Shown here: positions 32,115-39,811 of the stretch, in pieces
Position numbering within the stretch: position 1 is the first letter of the stretch
How the letters are laid out: the number at the start of each line of letters is the position of its first letter
From: a virus
IMG/VR virus record: IMGVR_UViG_3300005295_000004
Span: 1-51,510 of that record
Reading direction: 5' to 3' (one strand)
Length of the DNA stretch: 51,510 nt
Position numbers and translations under genes: made by a program
The notes under the pieces: model-generated
The model's database searches: none
Told to the model about the DNA's origin: nothing
What the model saw: the letters and a program-made list of their open reading frames with translations, nothing else

Positions 32115-33863
32115 TTAGCGTCGCAGAGATTGGGGGGAAGCACTCAGCGCCAATAGTGCCGGATTGATCGACAGGACGCCATAGCGGGGCGCTCGCAGCA
32201 TCATGACGGCATCGGCAAGGTTGGGCGACGGCAGGGCGGCGCGTATCTCGGTTTTTGTGCCCGGCGGGCATTTATCAACCATCACCTTACCGTTTTTGCT
32301 GAGCGCCCACACGGGCTGTGACAGCTCAATCACAAGGCGTGCGCGCTTCTCGAAATCCTTAGCTATGCTGATGAACTGCGCGACGTCGATCACTGGACGC
32401 TCGCCGCGCTTGTAAGCTTCGACGGCACGATAGGTGTACTGAAAATAACTACGCAGCATCCACCATGCTTGCGCCTTGGCATTCTCGAAAAAGTCCAACG
32501 CAGTGCGCTCGGTGCCGGGCACGATCACATCAGGCTCGTGCACTTCACCCGAACCACGGAAGGGCAACACGGTGATGACCTTGCTACCCTTGGCGATGCG
32601 TGCTTCATTGATCTTGCGAGCATCACCGCGCACACCAGCGCCCAAGCCGTCAGCGTCGTAGTAGAACTCGTTGACGCCGTTGGTATCGCACAACATGAAC
32701 GTGTTCTCTACGCTGTGGTAGATATCAAGGTCAGCGGTGCCACGCCATGACGTGACCGATTCAATCAGGAACGATTGACCGATAGCCAACGCGTTTGCAT
32801 CCTTGCCACTATCTGCAACGTCCAACGTGGCGCGCTTCTGGCCCTGTGGTTTCAAGCCAAACAATAGATGCGCGTCGATAGCAGCGGCAACCCATTCGGT
32901 CGGAATGACTTGACCCTCAATCGATGCTGTGAAATTGCGGTCGTACTCTTGCGCAAATATGACGGGGTCAAGCGTTGCACGTTTCCTGCGTTCCCATTCA
33001 GCATCCTTGCGCGGGTCATCCTGCCAAGCAAAGTCAATGCGTGGTATGTCGGCATTGTGTGCACGTTCCGCGAAGCTGTTCGCCATACCGTTGACGCTAG
33101 ACATATCAATACGGCTGTTTGTGTTGGCCGATAGTGACGCGTCGATAGCCTTGGGGTTTGGAATGTGCGCCGATTCATCAACGAGGTAAACAGACTTACG
33201 GCCGCCGCGTCCGATGTTGTTGCCAGCTTCACCAGTGATTGACGACCCTGTCAGCGGGAACGCAAGGCGCATGTGGGCGCTGTGCTTTTGGATGGTCCAG
33301 CCGCCGCGAAAGATGTCAGGCAAATACGATAAGAACAAACGGCCTTTATAAAACAGCGTGTCGGGGTCGCCGCTACGGTCTACCTTATCCTCTTTTTCGC
33401 TGCCGAACCCTACGGTTACATCGTTGTAGAAGATGCACAGCGATGATGCGAAGCCCATCGCAAGCCATGAGATACCCACATCGCGCGACTTTACGCACGT
33501 GCCATCTTCACCATTGCGCCAGCGTAGGTATAGCCAGTCAATGAACTCGCGTTGCTTGGGCCACAACACCATAGGCATCATCGTAGGGCGACCGATCACA
33601 CGCGGGTCAATCGTTACGCCCCAATCATTGATGAAGTCTGCAAAGTGCCCGTTGCGGTAATAAACCTTGATCCTGTTTAACAAGTCAGGATCGGCGCGCA
33701 GCTTCGCAAGACGTGCGGCGCGTGCCTTCCATATCGGCAAGTAATCAGGGTTTCGCCAGTTGAAGCCGGGCGGCATGATGCACGTTGCACCATCAACAAT
33801 TTCGGTCGGCGGCTTAATAAGCTGCTGTGATTCAACGATGATTGACGAAGGCACGGCAGACAT
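32115..33863 (-). CDS. terminase large subunit
   Basis: 582 aa from ATG 33863. A TTG at 33869 overlapping the small-subunit stop is a possible alternative start. ATPase: QREFIDWLY (adenine-binding region), CVKSRDVGISW (Walker A-like), SVYLVDESAH (Walker B with catalytic Glu) and SSVNG (motif III region). Nuclease: KRATLDVADSGKDANALAIGQ and NEFYYDADGLGAGVRGDARK carry RNase H-like acidic residues. It drives headful or cos packaging, which cannot be distinguished by eye. A diverged palindrome sits at 33239-33254. Confidence 0.93.
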   Translation of the reverse strand: MSAVPSSIIVESQQLIKPPTEIVDGATCIMPPGFNWRNPDYLPIWKARAARLAKLRADPDLLNRIKVYYRNGHFADFINDWGVTIDPRVIGRPTMMPMVLWPKQREFIDWLYLRWRNGEDGTCVKSRDVGISWLAMGFASSLCIFYNDVTVGFGSEKEDKVDRSGDPDTLFYKGRLFLSYLPDIFRGGWTIQKHSAHMRLAFPLTGSSITGEAGNNIGRGGRKSVYLVDESAHIPNPKAIDASLSANTNSRIDMSSVNGMANSFAERAHNADIPRIDFAWQDDPRKDAEWERRKRATLDPVIFAQEYDRNFTASIEGQVIPTEWVAAAIDAHLLFGLKPQGQKRATLDVADSGKDANALAIGQSFLIESVTSWRGTADLDIYHSVENTFMLCDTNGVNEFYYDADGLGAGVRGDARKINEARIAKGSKVITVLPFRGSGEVHEPDVIVPGTERTALDFFENAKAQAWWMLRSYFQYTYRAVEAYKRGERPVIDVAQFISIAKDFEKRARLVIELSQPVWALSKNGKVMVDKCPPGTKTEIRAALPSPNLADAVMMLRAPRYGVLSINPALLALSASPQSLRR

Positions 33864-33865
33864 TG

Positions 33866-34720
33866 TCAACCCAACAAATCAAGATAGGCTTTCTGTGCAT
33901 CTTCGATGCTGATGTTATCAGGCAACGTTTGTTTCGCTGTTTCGGCTGCGCGTTGTTCTGGTGTGCGTAAGTCTAACTTGTCGTTGTACGCACCACGCAT
34001 ACGCAGAATTTTATCCCATGCCGCTGACTGGTCGTGCATCTTGATTTCGATGCAACCATAGCGATCTTCTTTAGCGCCTGCATACAGCTTGCGCGCTTTG
34101 CCTGTTAGCTTCGACGTATCAGCAACGATGGTGTGCACAACGCCTTGACCGTAACAATGTGGGCAACCCGGTGCAGGCGCTGCATTACCTACGAAGCCGT
34201 AGCCGCCGGCCTCACTGGGTATCGTGATTTTTTTCTTGTCTTTGATTTTGCTTACAAGGTTGAACGCCTCTTGTTCGGCAAGGGCATCGGTTGCAGCAAC
34301 GAATGCGCTCATGAACTCGTCAAAGTCTTTCCACTGGTAGCCGTACTTGTCGCCGTTGCAATGGCGGCAGTTGTAGCGCTCGGTGCGCACCAACTCGTTG
34401 GGGTCTGCAGTAGCGATATCAATCTGCCATTGCAACGCCTCACGCAACGACATCAACACCTCGTTGGCGGCCTCCTCATGCAACACCTGATATCGGGCGC
34501 GCACCTTGGGCAGATTGGCAACGCGTGACGCCATCGCCCACACGCTCGCCGGGGTCGTCTTCGGGCCGACTTCGTAAGCCTCGCGATAGGCTGCAGATTG
34601 ATTGTCATACTTTGCCCACAGTTGGGCGAATCGCTCTTGCTTAGGCGTCAGCGCTTCACCGTCGATGTAATCAACATCGTCAGTTGTACAGGTTGCAAGT
34701 TGTTGCCTTGTCGTTTCCAT
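33866..34720 (-). CDS. terminase small subunit with zinc-finger insert
   Basis: 284 aa. N-terminal HTH region GEALTPKQERFAQLWAKYDNQSAAYREAYEVGPKTTPASVWAMASRVANLPKVRARYQVL matches Terminase_2-type DNA recognition. A middle zinc-binding insert uses CRHCNG and CPHCYGQG. The C-terminal DQSAAWDKILRMRGAYNDK region is typical of these subunits. First gene of the late operon, with RBS AAGGTGGAG. It recognises the packaging site, probably nearby. Confidence 0.88.
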   Translation of the reverse strand: METTRQQLATCTTDDVDYIDGEALTPKQERFAQLWAKYDNQSAAYREAYEVGPKTTPASVWAMASRVANLPKVRARYQVLHEEAANEVLMSLREALQWQIDIATADPNELVRTERYNCRHCNGDKYGYQWKDFDEFMSAFVAATDALAEQEAFNLVSKIKDKKKITIPSEAGGYGFVGNAAPAPGCPHCYGQGVVHTIVADTSKLTGKARKLYAGAKEDRYGCIEIKMHDQSAAWDKILRMRGAYNDKLDLRTPEQRAAETAKQTLPDNISIEDAQKAYLDLLG

Positions 34721-34808
34721 GACTCCACCTTAAAACACCCTCGGCACCGTTTGCAACATTATTCAATAGAAATAAGTAGATACGATTGGCACCCACACGC
34801 AACGCTCT

Positions 34809-34891
34809 TGCAAGGCTGCAACGCTTGCAACGTGTGATTCCCACCGCTACGCACCTTGCAAGGTGCAACGCTAAATTTACAAGATGCAAGG
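34809..34891 (+). repeat. iterated TGCAA(G/C)G motifs
   Basis: Exact copies lie at 34809 (TGCAAGG), 34817 and 34826 (TGCAACG), 34857 (TGCAAGG), 34864 (TGCAACG) and 34885 (TGCAAGG). A related TTGCAAC is at 34751. The 34852-34865 stretch CACCTTGCAAGGTG is a perfect 14-bp palindrome. Clustered short direct repeats in a single intergenic region beside an AT-rich tract are typical of replication-initiator or regulator binding sites. Confidence 0.65.
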
Positions 34892-34942
34892 CGCAACAGA
34901 GTTTGTCTTTAGAAACCCTTATACCCCCGGTTGAGAAATAAT

Positions 34943-34989
34943 AGATTGTAGATAGTAGAAGTAACGTGTTAATCTATCTTCTACAATCT
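34943..34989. repeat. 10-bp inverted repeat in AT-rich leader of the early operon
   Basis: AGATTGTAGA (34943-34952) and TCTACAATCT (34980-34989) are perfect inverted copies separated by 27 nt and followed by TTTTATTTTATA on the plus strand. The arrangement could be an AT-rich terminator/attenuator 28 nt before the ATG at 35018, or a protein-binding site in the origin region. Confidence 0.6.
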
Positions 34990-35017
34990 TTTATTTTATA
35001 AACAAGGTAACAAGGCC

Positions 35018-35650
35018 ATGTTTAAAGTGACCCCGACCGTTATGACTCGTGCGGAAGCGCACAGCCAAGGCTTGCGCACCTACTACACGGGCGTGCCGTG
35101 CAGGCGCGGCCATCTGTCCGCTAGAACCGTTGCGCAAGGTGCGTGCATGGAATGTATGGGAGCGTTTAAAACGCAAGCTGCAAAAAATGCTTTTGACAGC
35201 AACTTGGTGCCTTACGCATCGCAAGGCGTGTGGCGTCCTAAGTATTGGGATTTTGAAACGTTGAAGCGATTCAACGAAGCGGTGCAAAAACTCGTGCACA
35301 CTTGGGAGGATGCGCCGCCGGTCGTGCCTGTTGTAGAGGCTCGCAAGTTCCGTAAAATTTATGGCGAGAATTACTACAGCGCGAACGCGATCACCGGCAA
35401 AGATGGTGAGCAATACGATTTATGGTTTACACAAAAGGAAGGGCCGCGACCGCAAGCATGCGTCAGGGAACACGGCGGCCCCAATGCTCAATACTTTGAA
35501 ATCCTCACAGATGCAGGGTTGTTAGAACTGCCTTGGGTCTTTATGAATAACCGATGGTATGCGTTGGACGGTAAAACAGGCCAAGTGCATCCGGTCGTTA
35601 AAGATGAGCAACTAGATAACGCGCTGAGCACTTACGGCGTTGATGGCTGA
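35018..35650 (+). CDS. zinc-finger-containing hypothetical early protein
   Basis: A 210-aa protein. The first ~45 residues (TRAEAHSQGLRTYYTGVPCRRGHLSARTVAQGACMECM) match a zinc-binding module (C-x3-GH...C-x2-C) that in many phage proteins precedes an HNH or VSR-like nuclease. Here no nuclease motif follows. The remainder (DLWFTQKEGPRPQACVREHGGPN..., WVFMNNRWYALDGKTGQVHPV) is unrecognised. First gene after the divergent region, preceded by AAGG. Possibly a DNA-binding early protein. Confidence 0.75.
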   Translation: MFKVTPTVMTRAEAHSQGLRTYYTGVPCRRGHLSARTVAQGACMECMGAFKTQAAKNAFDSNLVPYASQGVWRPKYWDFETLKRFNEAVQKLVHTWEDAPPVVPVVEARKFRKIYGENYYSANAITGKDGEQYDLWFTQKEGPRPQACVREHGGPNAQYFEILTDAGLLELPWVFMNNRWYALDGKTGQVHPVVKDEQLDNALSTYGVDG

Positions 35651-35662
35651 TAGCCTACTAGA

Positions 35663-35678
35663 CTGACGACCCTGTCAG
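35663..35678 (+). promoter_or_regulatory. palindromic operator before gene 35728
   Basis: CTGACGACCCTGTCAG, a member of the 16-bp palindrome family (arms CTGAC/GTCAG). It lies 13 nt after the stop of the first early gene and 50 nt before the next ATG. A -35-like TAGACT overlaps it, but no strong -10 is visible. Confidence 0.7.
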
Positions 35679-35727
35679 CGTGTAGGCTGCATCTGCTTAT
35701 CTTTTCATCCTACATGGAGTCACTACA

Positions 35728-36183
35728 ATGTCTGAACGTAAACAAGCGGCCCGCGCGTCACTGCTAACACTCATCAAGCGCTACGTTAACCCGGTGAAGC
35801 TGGGTCAAGAATCAATGCAGCGGCTACAAGACGCCGTCAACGAAATCGAAGCGGCAGCGATTGAAGCCCACACAGCACTACACAATCCTAACCCGGCCGA
35901 AGCGTTTGCCGGCGGTGTGCATCCTGAGAACGAAGTCGTTAAGGAAGAAGGCACACACGATGCACCCGTGCTCACTGTTGATGCTACAAGCGGCGAGCCG
36001 ATAGAGGGCGGCGGCATTAGTATTTACAAAGACGGCGTGGAGCGCCTGAGCGTGCCTAACGGTCAACCCGCTATTGTCAACGCTCCTGCGCATGATGAAT
36101 CGCACACGCAACGTGAGGAAGCAATTAAAAAGCCTGATGAATCTGAAGCCGATCACCCCGGCGACGGTCAGCCGCACGCCTAA
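35728..36183 (+). CDS. acidic hypothetical early protein
   Basis: A 151-aa, strongly acidic protein. Helical basic start (MSERKQAARASLLTLIKRYVNP), coiled-coil stretch (RLQDAVNEIEAAAIEAHTAL), a beta-rich centre, then a disordered acidic tail (DESHTQREEAIKKPDESEADHPGDG). RBS GGAG upstream. Its own operator precedes it and a strong terminator follows, so it forms a single-gene unit. Acidic small early proteins are sometimes DNA mimics, but nothing specific supports that here. Confidence 0.75.
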   Translation: MSERKQAARASLLTLIKRYVNPVKLGQESMQRLQDAVNEIEAAAIEAHTALHNPNPAEAFAGGVHPENEVVKEEGTHDAPVLTVDATSGEPIEGGGISIYKDGVERLSVPNGQPAIVNAPAHDESHTQREEAIKKPDESEADHPGDGQPHA

Positions 36184-36218
36184 ACGTTTTAAGTTCCCGG
36201 CAAATCCCCCTCCGGTAC

Positions 36219-36247
36219 GCCCCTGCTAATCACAGGGGCTTTTTTTA
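36219..36247 (+). terminator. strong rho-independent terminator
   Basis: GCCCCTG (36219-36225), a 7-nt loop and CAGGGGC (36233-36239) followed by seven T residues. It ends the unit at 35728-36183 and separates it from the next operator-promoter at 36273. Confidence 0.93.
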
Positions 36248-36272
36248 TTGTGTGACGCAGTTCTCTAGCATC

Positions 36273-36294
36273 CTGACGACCTCGTCAGTATGAT
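36273..36294 (+). promoter_or_regulatory. early promoter with palindromic operator
   Basis: CTGACGACCTCGTCAG (36273-36288) is followed directly by TATGAT (36289-36294), a -10-like hexamer. Downstream comes the shared leader CACCCACACTGAACGCAACGG and then the ATG at 36327. The upstream TCTAGCATC, shared with the 38023 promoter, fills the weak -35 region. Confidence 0.75.
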
Positions 36295-36326
36295 GCACCC
36301 ACACTGAACGCAACGGAGCTACTACG

Positions 36327-36554
36327 ATGAACACCAGCGCACCACACCAAACCCGCGCGATTCGCAAGATACTGGCCGGCATGCCCGTAGAAGTGAACAC
36401 TATGCGTCAGTTCCCTGACACGCGCATCGCCTCTAATGAATTGGAAGTGATCACACAAGCCTCTGTGTTGTTGACCGCTGCGGGCTTCAAGTGCACACCG
36501 GTAAGCGATTGCGCCGGCATGTTCAACATTTATGCAACGAAGGTGCAAGCATGA
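36327..36554 (+). CDS. hypothetical early protein
   Basis: 75 aa (MNTSAPHQTRAIRKILAGMPVEVNTMRQFPDTRIASNELEVITQASVLLTAAGFKCTP...). Compact alpha/beta appearance with two cysteines near the C-terminus. RBS CGGAG upstream. First gene of a two-gene unit driven by the 36273 promoter. No family recognised. Confidence 0.75.
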   Translation: MNTSAPHQTRAIRKILAGMPVEVNTMRQFPDTRIASNELEVITQASVLLTAAGFKCTPVSDCAGMFNIYATKVQA

Positions 36555-36769
36555 ACTACCCGCCGCACGTTAAGGATGTGTACAGCTTTTTTATCGGCCT
36601 GCGTTTGTACATATTGGACTGCATCACCTATACGGCAACGTATCAATTCTCATGGATGCCGCTTTTGCAAGTGTGGCGCGGCGGTGATGTATTGAGGCCG
36701 TTCGCCTCGTGGGTGACAGACGATTACGGCACACTTGTGCAAATTGTGAAGCCCGTCACTTTACACTGA
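36551..36769 (+). CDS. aromatic-rich hypothetical early protein
   Basis: 72 aa from ATG 36551, overlapping the preceding stop (ATGA). Rich in Tyr/Trp/Phe (YSFFIGLRLYILDCITYTATYQFSWMPLLQVW), so it is possibly membrane-associated through one hydrophobic stretch. The next promoter starts at its very end. No family recognised. Confidence 0.7.
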   Translation: MNYPPHVKDVYSFFIGLRLYILDCITYTATYQFSWMPLLQVWRGGDVLRPFASWVTDDYGTLVQIVKPVTLH

Positions 36770-36787
36770 CGACCTCGTCAGTATACT
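36760..36787 (+). promoter_or_regulatory. early sigma70-type promoter with operator in the spacer
   Basis: TTTACA (36760-36765), the perfect palindrome CTGACGACCTCGTCAG filling the entire 16-bp spacer (36766-36781), then TATACT (36782-36787). This is the clearest example of the family. A bound protein would sit between -35 and -10 and block RNA polymerase. The shared leader CACCCACACTGAA follows. Confidence 0.85.
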
Positions 36788-36820
36788 GCACCCACACTGA
36801 AACGAAACGAGGGCCGCAAC

Positions 36821-37264
36821 ATGAAAATGACCATTAACGACATCCGCAAAGTTATCCGCCGCGCAGCTTGGGTGCGTAACGATTTTTCAGGCATCCGTGA
36901 AGAATTCATCGCGCAGCCTGTTGATACCATCATGCAAGAGAAGATTGCAGAACTGCAGGCGCTGGTGATTCCTGCACGCTTCGCACGTGACATCGCAGAA
37001 CGCGACGAAGAAATCACCTACTGCCTGCGCACCATTGGCCGTTGGCTGGCTGCTAAAGCGGGCCTCGCCCCTTGCAGCGTATCGCGCGAAGCATACGAAG
37101 CCGCAGGACGTGCCACGCTGGCTGTTGTTGTCGATGATGTGCAGGCCATCTACGACCGCATGAAACCTGAATTCGATTACATCGCGCCGGAACTATTGAA
37201 GCCTGCAAAACAAGTGTTGAATCGTCGCCCTGCATTGCGCGTGATTCAAGGGGGTAAGCAATGA
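36821..37264 (+). CDS. hypothetical early protein, helical
   Basis: 147 aa, predominantly helical (MTINDIRKVIRRAAWVRNDFSG, IMQEKIAELQALVIPARFARDIAERDEEITYCLRTIGRWLAAKAG). Ends RVIQGGKQ with its stop overlapping the next start (ATGA). Preceded by CGAGGG as RBS and by the 36760 promoter. No family recognised. Confidence 0.75.
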   Translation: MKMTINDIRKVIRRAAWVRNDFSGIREEFIAQPVDTIMQEKIAELQALVIPARFARDIAERDEEITYCLRTIGRWLAAKAGLAPCSVSREAYEAAGRATLAVVVDDVQAIYDRMKPEFDYIAPELLKPAKQVLNRRPALRVIQGGKQ

Positions 37265-37758
37265 GCGGCCTTTGGTATGAATGGGATTGTGAACTTGTTG
37301 CGATCTATCGCGATGAGAACGGCGACGAGATAGACAACGACATTATAGAGCACGATCACCGCGACACCTTTAAAGAAGTGCGAGCGCTGGCCGCTACAGG
37401 CGCACCGGCAGGCCATGAACACCACATCGTGTTAGTGCGCACTGACGACAACAGCCGGTCGTGGGCGTACTTGGGTGACGATGGCAAGCTGCCTGAATAC
37501 TTTGAGGATGCTTACGGTAAGCACACATCGAAGGTGCCCCAGCGATATCACGATGAAGTGTTCAGGGCCGGCCCGTCTGTTGTGTCGTTTGTGATGTCTC
37601 TTGTACCCATTACAATGGGCAACTATCGGATGTATAGCTGTGCGGTCGACTATGCGTTCCACGGCGTTATTCGTTATTCAGATGACACACAGAAAGGCGT
37701 GTATTCATCTGACCGGACTGATGTGATTCGATTTGTCGCTAAGGAGTTGCACGCATGA
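37261..37758 (+). CDS. hypothetical early protein
   Basis: 165 aa, acidic, His/Asp-rich near residues 20-60 (DNDIIEHDHRDTFKEVRAL...GHEHHIVLVRTDD). Aromatic-rich C-terminal half (YRMYSCAVDYAFHGVIRYSDD). ATGA overlaps with both neighbours. No family recognised. The His/Asp pattern might bind metal. Confidence 0.72.
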   Translation: MSGLWYEWDCELVAIYRDENGDEIDNDIIEHDHRDTFKEVRALAATGAPAGHEHHIVLVRTDDNSRSWAYLGDDGKLPEYFEDAYGKHTSKVPQRYHDEVFRAGPSVVSFVMSLVPITMGNYRMYSCAVDYAFHGVIRYSDDTQKGVYSSDRTDVIRFVAKELHA

Positions 37759-37997
37759 GCGGCGGTACAGTATGCAAGTGCGCTGAAAGTAAGAAGCCAA
37801 TGGCGCAGCGTGCATGGGTTGTAACGCAGCGTAAGTGCAATCATTCAGCGTTTAACGGATATCACTATCAATACAGCCAGTGGTCAGCAATCGTTTGCCT
37901 TGGCGTTGGATGTCCTGCCGCATGGCGCACGAAAGCTGCTTATGTTGCACAACTCGCTGATGCGAAGCATACGCCGTCGGGGTACGTGAAAGCGTAA
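37755..37997 (+). CDS. small Cys-rich hypothetical protein
   Basis: 80 aa (MSGGTVCKCAESKKPMAQRAWVVTQRKCNHSAFNGYHYQYSQWSAIVCLGVGCPAAWRTK...). The CxC, CNH and CLGVGC pattern suggests a zinc ribbon. Related small proteins with W.V..R.CNHSAF...S.WS...C..C..W.RT are widespread in phages without assigned role. Third gene of its unit. Confidence 0.75.
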   Translation: MSGGTVCKCAESKKPMAQRAWVVTQRKCNHSAFNGYHYQYSQWSAIVCLGVGCPAAWRTKAAYVAQLADAKHTPSGYVKA

Positions 37998-38022
37998 AAC
38001 TGTGACGTGTGTCTCTAGCATC

Positions 38023-38044
38023 CTGACGAGGTCGTCAGTATAGT
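38023..38044 (+). promoter_or_regulatory. early promoter with palindromic operator
   Basis: CTGACGAGGTCGTCAG (38023-38038) then TATAGT (38039-38044), followed by ACACCCACACTGAAC leader. The upstream TCTCTAGCATC is identical to that at 36263, showing that the promoters arose by duplication. Confidence 0.78.
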
Positions 38045-38074
38045 GACACCCACACTGAACAACGAGGCAAGACG

Positions 38075-38236
38075 ATGTCACATTACACGCGGTTTGATTC
38101 TTATACCAAAATGGGCCTTTCGCACCGGCTGGCATTCGATTTGTGCGTAGGGGTGTTAATGGGCGAATTCGTAGGCATGCAACGCACGCTTGCTGCAACG
38201 CTCGTTTCCAGCTCCATCACAATGGGTTATAAATAA
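38075..38236 (+). CDS. 53-aa hypothetical early protein
   Basis: Starts at ATG 38075 with GAGG upstream, directly under the 38023 promoter: MSHYTRFDSYTKMGLSHRLAF, then DLCVGVLMGEFVGMQRTLAATLV, ending ITMGYK. Its stop shares a base with the ATG of the next gene (TAATG). The promoter, RBS and coupling make it credible despite its size. No family recognised. Confidence 0.7.
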   Translation: MSHYTRFDSYTKMGLSHRLAFDLCVGVLMGEFVGMQRTLAATLVSSSITMGYK

Positions 38237-39036
38237 TGAGCACACATACACATCGCGGGCACTGCCAAGTTTGCCTGCGCATCCAAGCAATCGACACGGC
38301 AACCGGTCGCGTTGCTGTTCACGGCTACCGAGTTAAACACGGTTTTTTCTCAGGCCGTTGCCCCGGTAGTGAATCGCTGTCATTACATGTTGAGCGCACT
38401 ATCACTGACGGCTGCATAGCGCATTATCAAGCCGACGCGAAAGACCACGCAATAAAGGCGCAAGAATACAAAGACGGCAAGCGCCTGCCCGAGCAAGTGC
38501 GCATCGGGGAGCGCCGTATCCCTGACCCCAACAACCGGGGCCGCGTGCATTACGAAGATATCATCGTACCTTATGCTGAAGCGGCCGAGCTGTACCAATT
38601 GAACGCGGTTCGCGTGGCGATCTACAAGCATGAGTCAGCAGCAACGGAAGCGTTGCGCATGAAAAACATGATGCAGGAATGGGCCGCGCGCGTGTTCGAT
38701 AACAAAACGCCAGCCTATCGCGTTGAAGATTTAGAGGTACGCGACTGGAAGGTAGGCGATACCGTTCGTATCGGCGGCAAGAAAGGTTTTACCGCCACCA
38801 TCGAAGCCATCGAAGACAAGCCCTATAAAACGCGCGGCTTCGGTCGTGGTTCTGAAACGATCATGTGCCCACACGCACGCATCACACAGCCCGGCTTGCC
38901 TGAGATTCGCACAGCACGTACAGGCATCATCACACGTGAAGCGCGCCCAGCTAAACAGTATTGGGAGCCACTGCGCCACATCAAGCGGCCCAAGTCGGCA
39001 TTGATTGAATCACTAAAAAAGGCGAATTTACTATGA
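38236..39036 (+). CDS. hypothetical early protein with N-terminal zinc-binding module
   Basis: 266 aa. N-terminus HRGHCQVCLRIQAIDTATGRVAVHGYRVKHGFFSGRCPGS matches a small CxxC...HGY...GxCPGS module frequent in phage and plasmid proteins. A helical middle (YQADAKDHAIKAQEYKDG) and an SH3-like stretch (WKVGDTVRIGGKKGFTATIEAIEDKPYKTRGFGRGSETIMCPHARI) follow. Probably nucleic-acid associated. Function unknown. Confidence 0.75.
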   Translation: MSTHTHRGHCQVCLRIQAIDTATGRVAVHGYRVKHGFFSGRCPGSESLSLHVERTITDGCIAHYQADAKDHAIKAQEYKDGKRLPEQVRIGERRIPDPNNRGRVHYEDIIVPYAEAAELYQLNAVRVAIYKHESAATEALRMKNMMQEWAARVFDNKTPAYRVEDLEVRDWKVGDTVRIGGKKGFTATIEAIEDKPYKTRGFGRGSETIMCPHARITQPGLPEIRTARTGIITREARPAKQYWEPLRHIKRPKSALIESLKKANLL

Positions 39037-39449
39037 GCAACACCGATCACCGCTGCCCACGTAACGGCATGTCATGCGGCACCGACTCGAAACTATGGTG
39101 CCGTGATTGCCCGCAGTTGAAAGACGCAACCACACCGGTTGCAATCGTAGGTACGGCACCGCCGGTCGTCAGTGATTACCCGCCTGTGCCTTCGGGTGCG
39201 CATGGTGCGCCGCTCGCGTATCAAGTCGGCGTCAATCAGTTGTTTGATGTGCTCATTGATTGGCAGCACCCTGTGAGACACGTTGCGTTGACACCTGCGC
39301 AAGCGGTCGCACTCGCCGGCAGTCTCAAGCGCGTGGCGAACCTCGCTATTACGCAGAAGAAGAAAGCACAGCGGGCCGAGTTGTTAGGCGGCCAACTGCG
39401 CGCGAAGCTTCAAGAGAGATTGAAAGGAGGTGCAGCAACAGACGAATAA
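39033..39449 (+). CDS. hypothetical early protein, Cys-rich start
   Basis: 138 aa. N-terminus MSNTDHRCPRNGMSCGTDSKLWCRDCPQ suggests a zinc site. The C-terminal half is helical and basic (LTPAQAVALAGSLKRVANLAITQKKKAQRAELLGGQLRAKLQERLKGG). ATGA overlap with the preceding gene. A strong AAAGGAGGTG sequence lies at its 3' end, but no open frame follows it. Confidence 0.72.
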   Translation: MSNTDHRCPRNGMSCGTDSKLWCRDCPQLKDATTPVAIVGTAPPVVSDYPPVPSGAHGAPLAYQVGVNQLFDVLIDWQHPVRHVALTPAQAVALAGSLKRVANLAITQKKKAQRAELLGGQLRAKLQERLKGGAATDE

Positions 39450-39472
39450 AACAAGCTCTTGTTACAGTGTCG

Positions 39473-39497
39473 CACCGGGCGTTCGTCCCGCCCGGTG
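39473..39497 (+). terminator. GC-rich hairpin, probable terminator
   Basis: CACCGGGCG (39473-39481) and CGCCCGGTG (39489-39497) form a 9-bp stem with a 7-nt loop, 24 nt after the stop of the preceding gene and 30 nt before the next operator. The trailing sequence (TGTTGAAAG) lacks a T-run, so termination may be incomplete. Confidence 0.6.
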
Positions 39498-39527
39498 TGT
39501 TGAAAGTGTGACGCGCAACACAGACGC

Positions 39528-39549
39528 CTGACGACCTCGTCAGTACAGT
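39528..39549 (+). promoter_or_regulatory. early promoter with operator, no leader
   Basis: CTGACGACCTCGTCAG (39528-39543) followed by TACAGT (39544-39549). The next ATG is at 39557, only 7 nt beyond the -10, so transcription would start at or next to the start codon. The CACCCACACTGAA leader of the sister promoters is missing. Confidence 0.65.
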
Positions 39550-39556
39550 AGAGCCC

Positions 39557-39811
39557 ATGAACACCGCAGTTAAATTTTTCCAAGTGCAACCACGCCGCCG
39601 CCATGACAGCCCGACTATGAAGCTGTGGGCGTGCGTTGTAGATGGAAAAATAATTGCGTACACCGATGAGCCCGAAACACTGGCCGCCGATCTACCCCGC
39701 GTCAACGAGCTGGCTTATGTGTCGCACCCTGTGAAAAATATTCGCTATCACGAGTTGTTAAATTACCGCCCGTCACTTCGCGGGCTTGAGGGTCTTGTAT
39801 GTTCTCGGTAA
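39557..39811 (+). CDS. hypothetical early protein, possibly from a leaderless mRNA
   Basis: 84 aa (MNTAVKFFQVQPRRRHDSPTMKLWACVVDGKIIAYTDEPETLAADLPRVNELAYV...). A beta-hairpin followed by a helical part, resembling small phage proteins of unknown role. The ATG lies too close to the -10 for a Shine-Dalgarno to be transcribed. An internal ATG at 39617 (MKLWACVVDG) lacks an RBS too. Overlaps the next gene by 13 nt. Confidence 0.68.
   Translation: MNTAVKFFQVQPRRRHDSPTMKLWACVVDGKIIAYTDEPETLAADLPRVNELAYVSHPVKNIRYHELLNYRPSLRGLEGLVCSR

Larger units (their letters stand above)
34721..35017. other. divergent intergenic control region (candidate origin / early-late switch)
   Basis: A 297-nt gap, the largest in the genome, separates the divergent late (-) and early (+) operons. 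It is AT-rich toward the early side. It holds six iterated TGCAA(G/C)G motifs, a 14-bp palindrome, a 10-bp inverted repeat and a leader-box promoter resembling the early ones (TACGAT at 34781, then CACCCACACGCAACG). The late operon start has AAGGTGGAG upstream of its ATG. A clear -35/-10 pair for the late operon could not be fixed. Confidence 0.7.

Noticed and set aside
34680-34889. Minus-strand 69-aa frame across the iterated region
   Set aside because: It overlaps the terminase start and consists of translated repeats. No ribosome site or coding character.
39421-39460. Strong AAAGGAGGTG as the start of a hidden gene
   Set aside because: No ATG, GTG or TTG frame of meaningful length follows. 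It lies in the 3' end of the gene at 39033.
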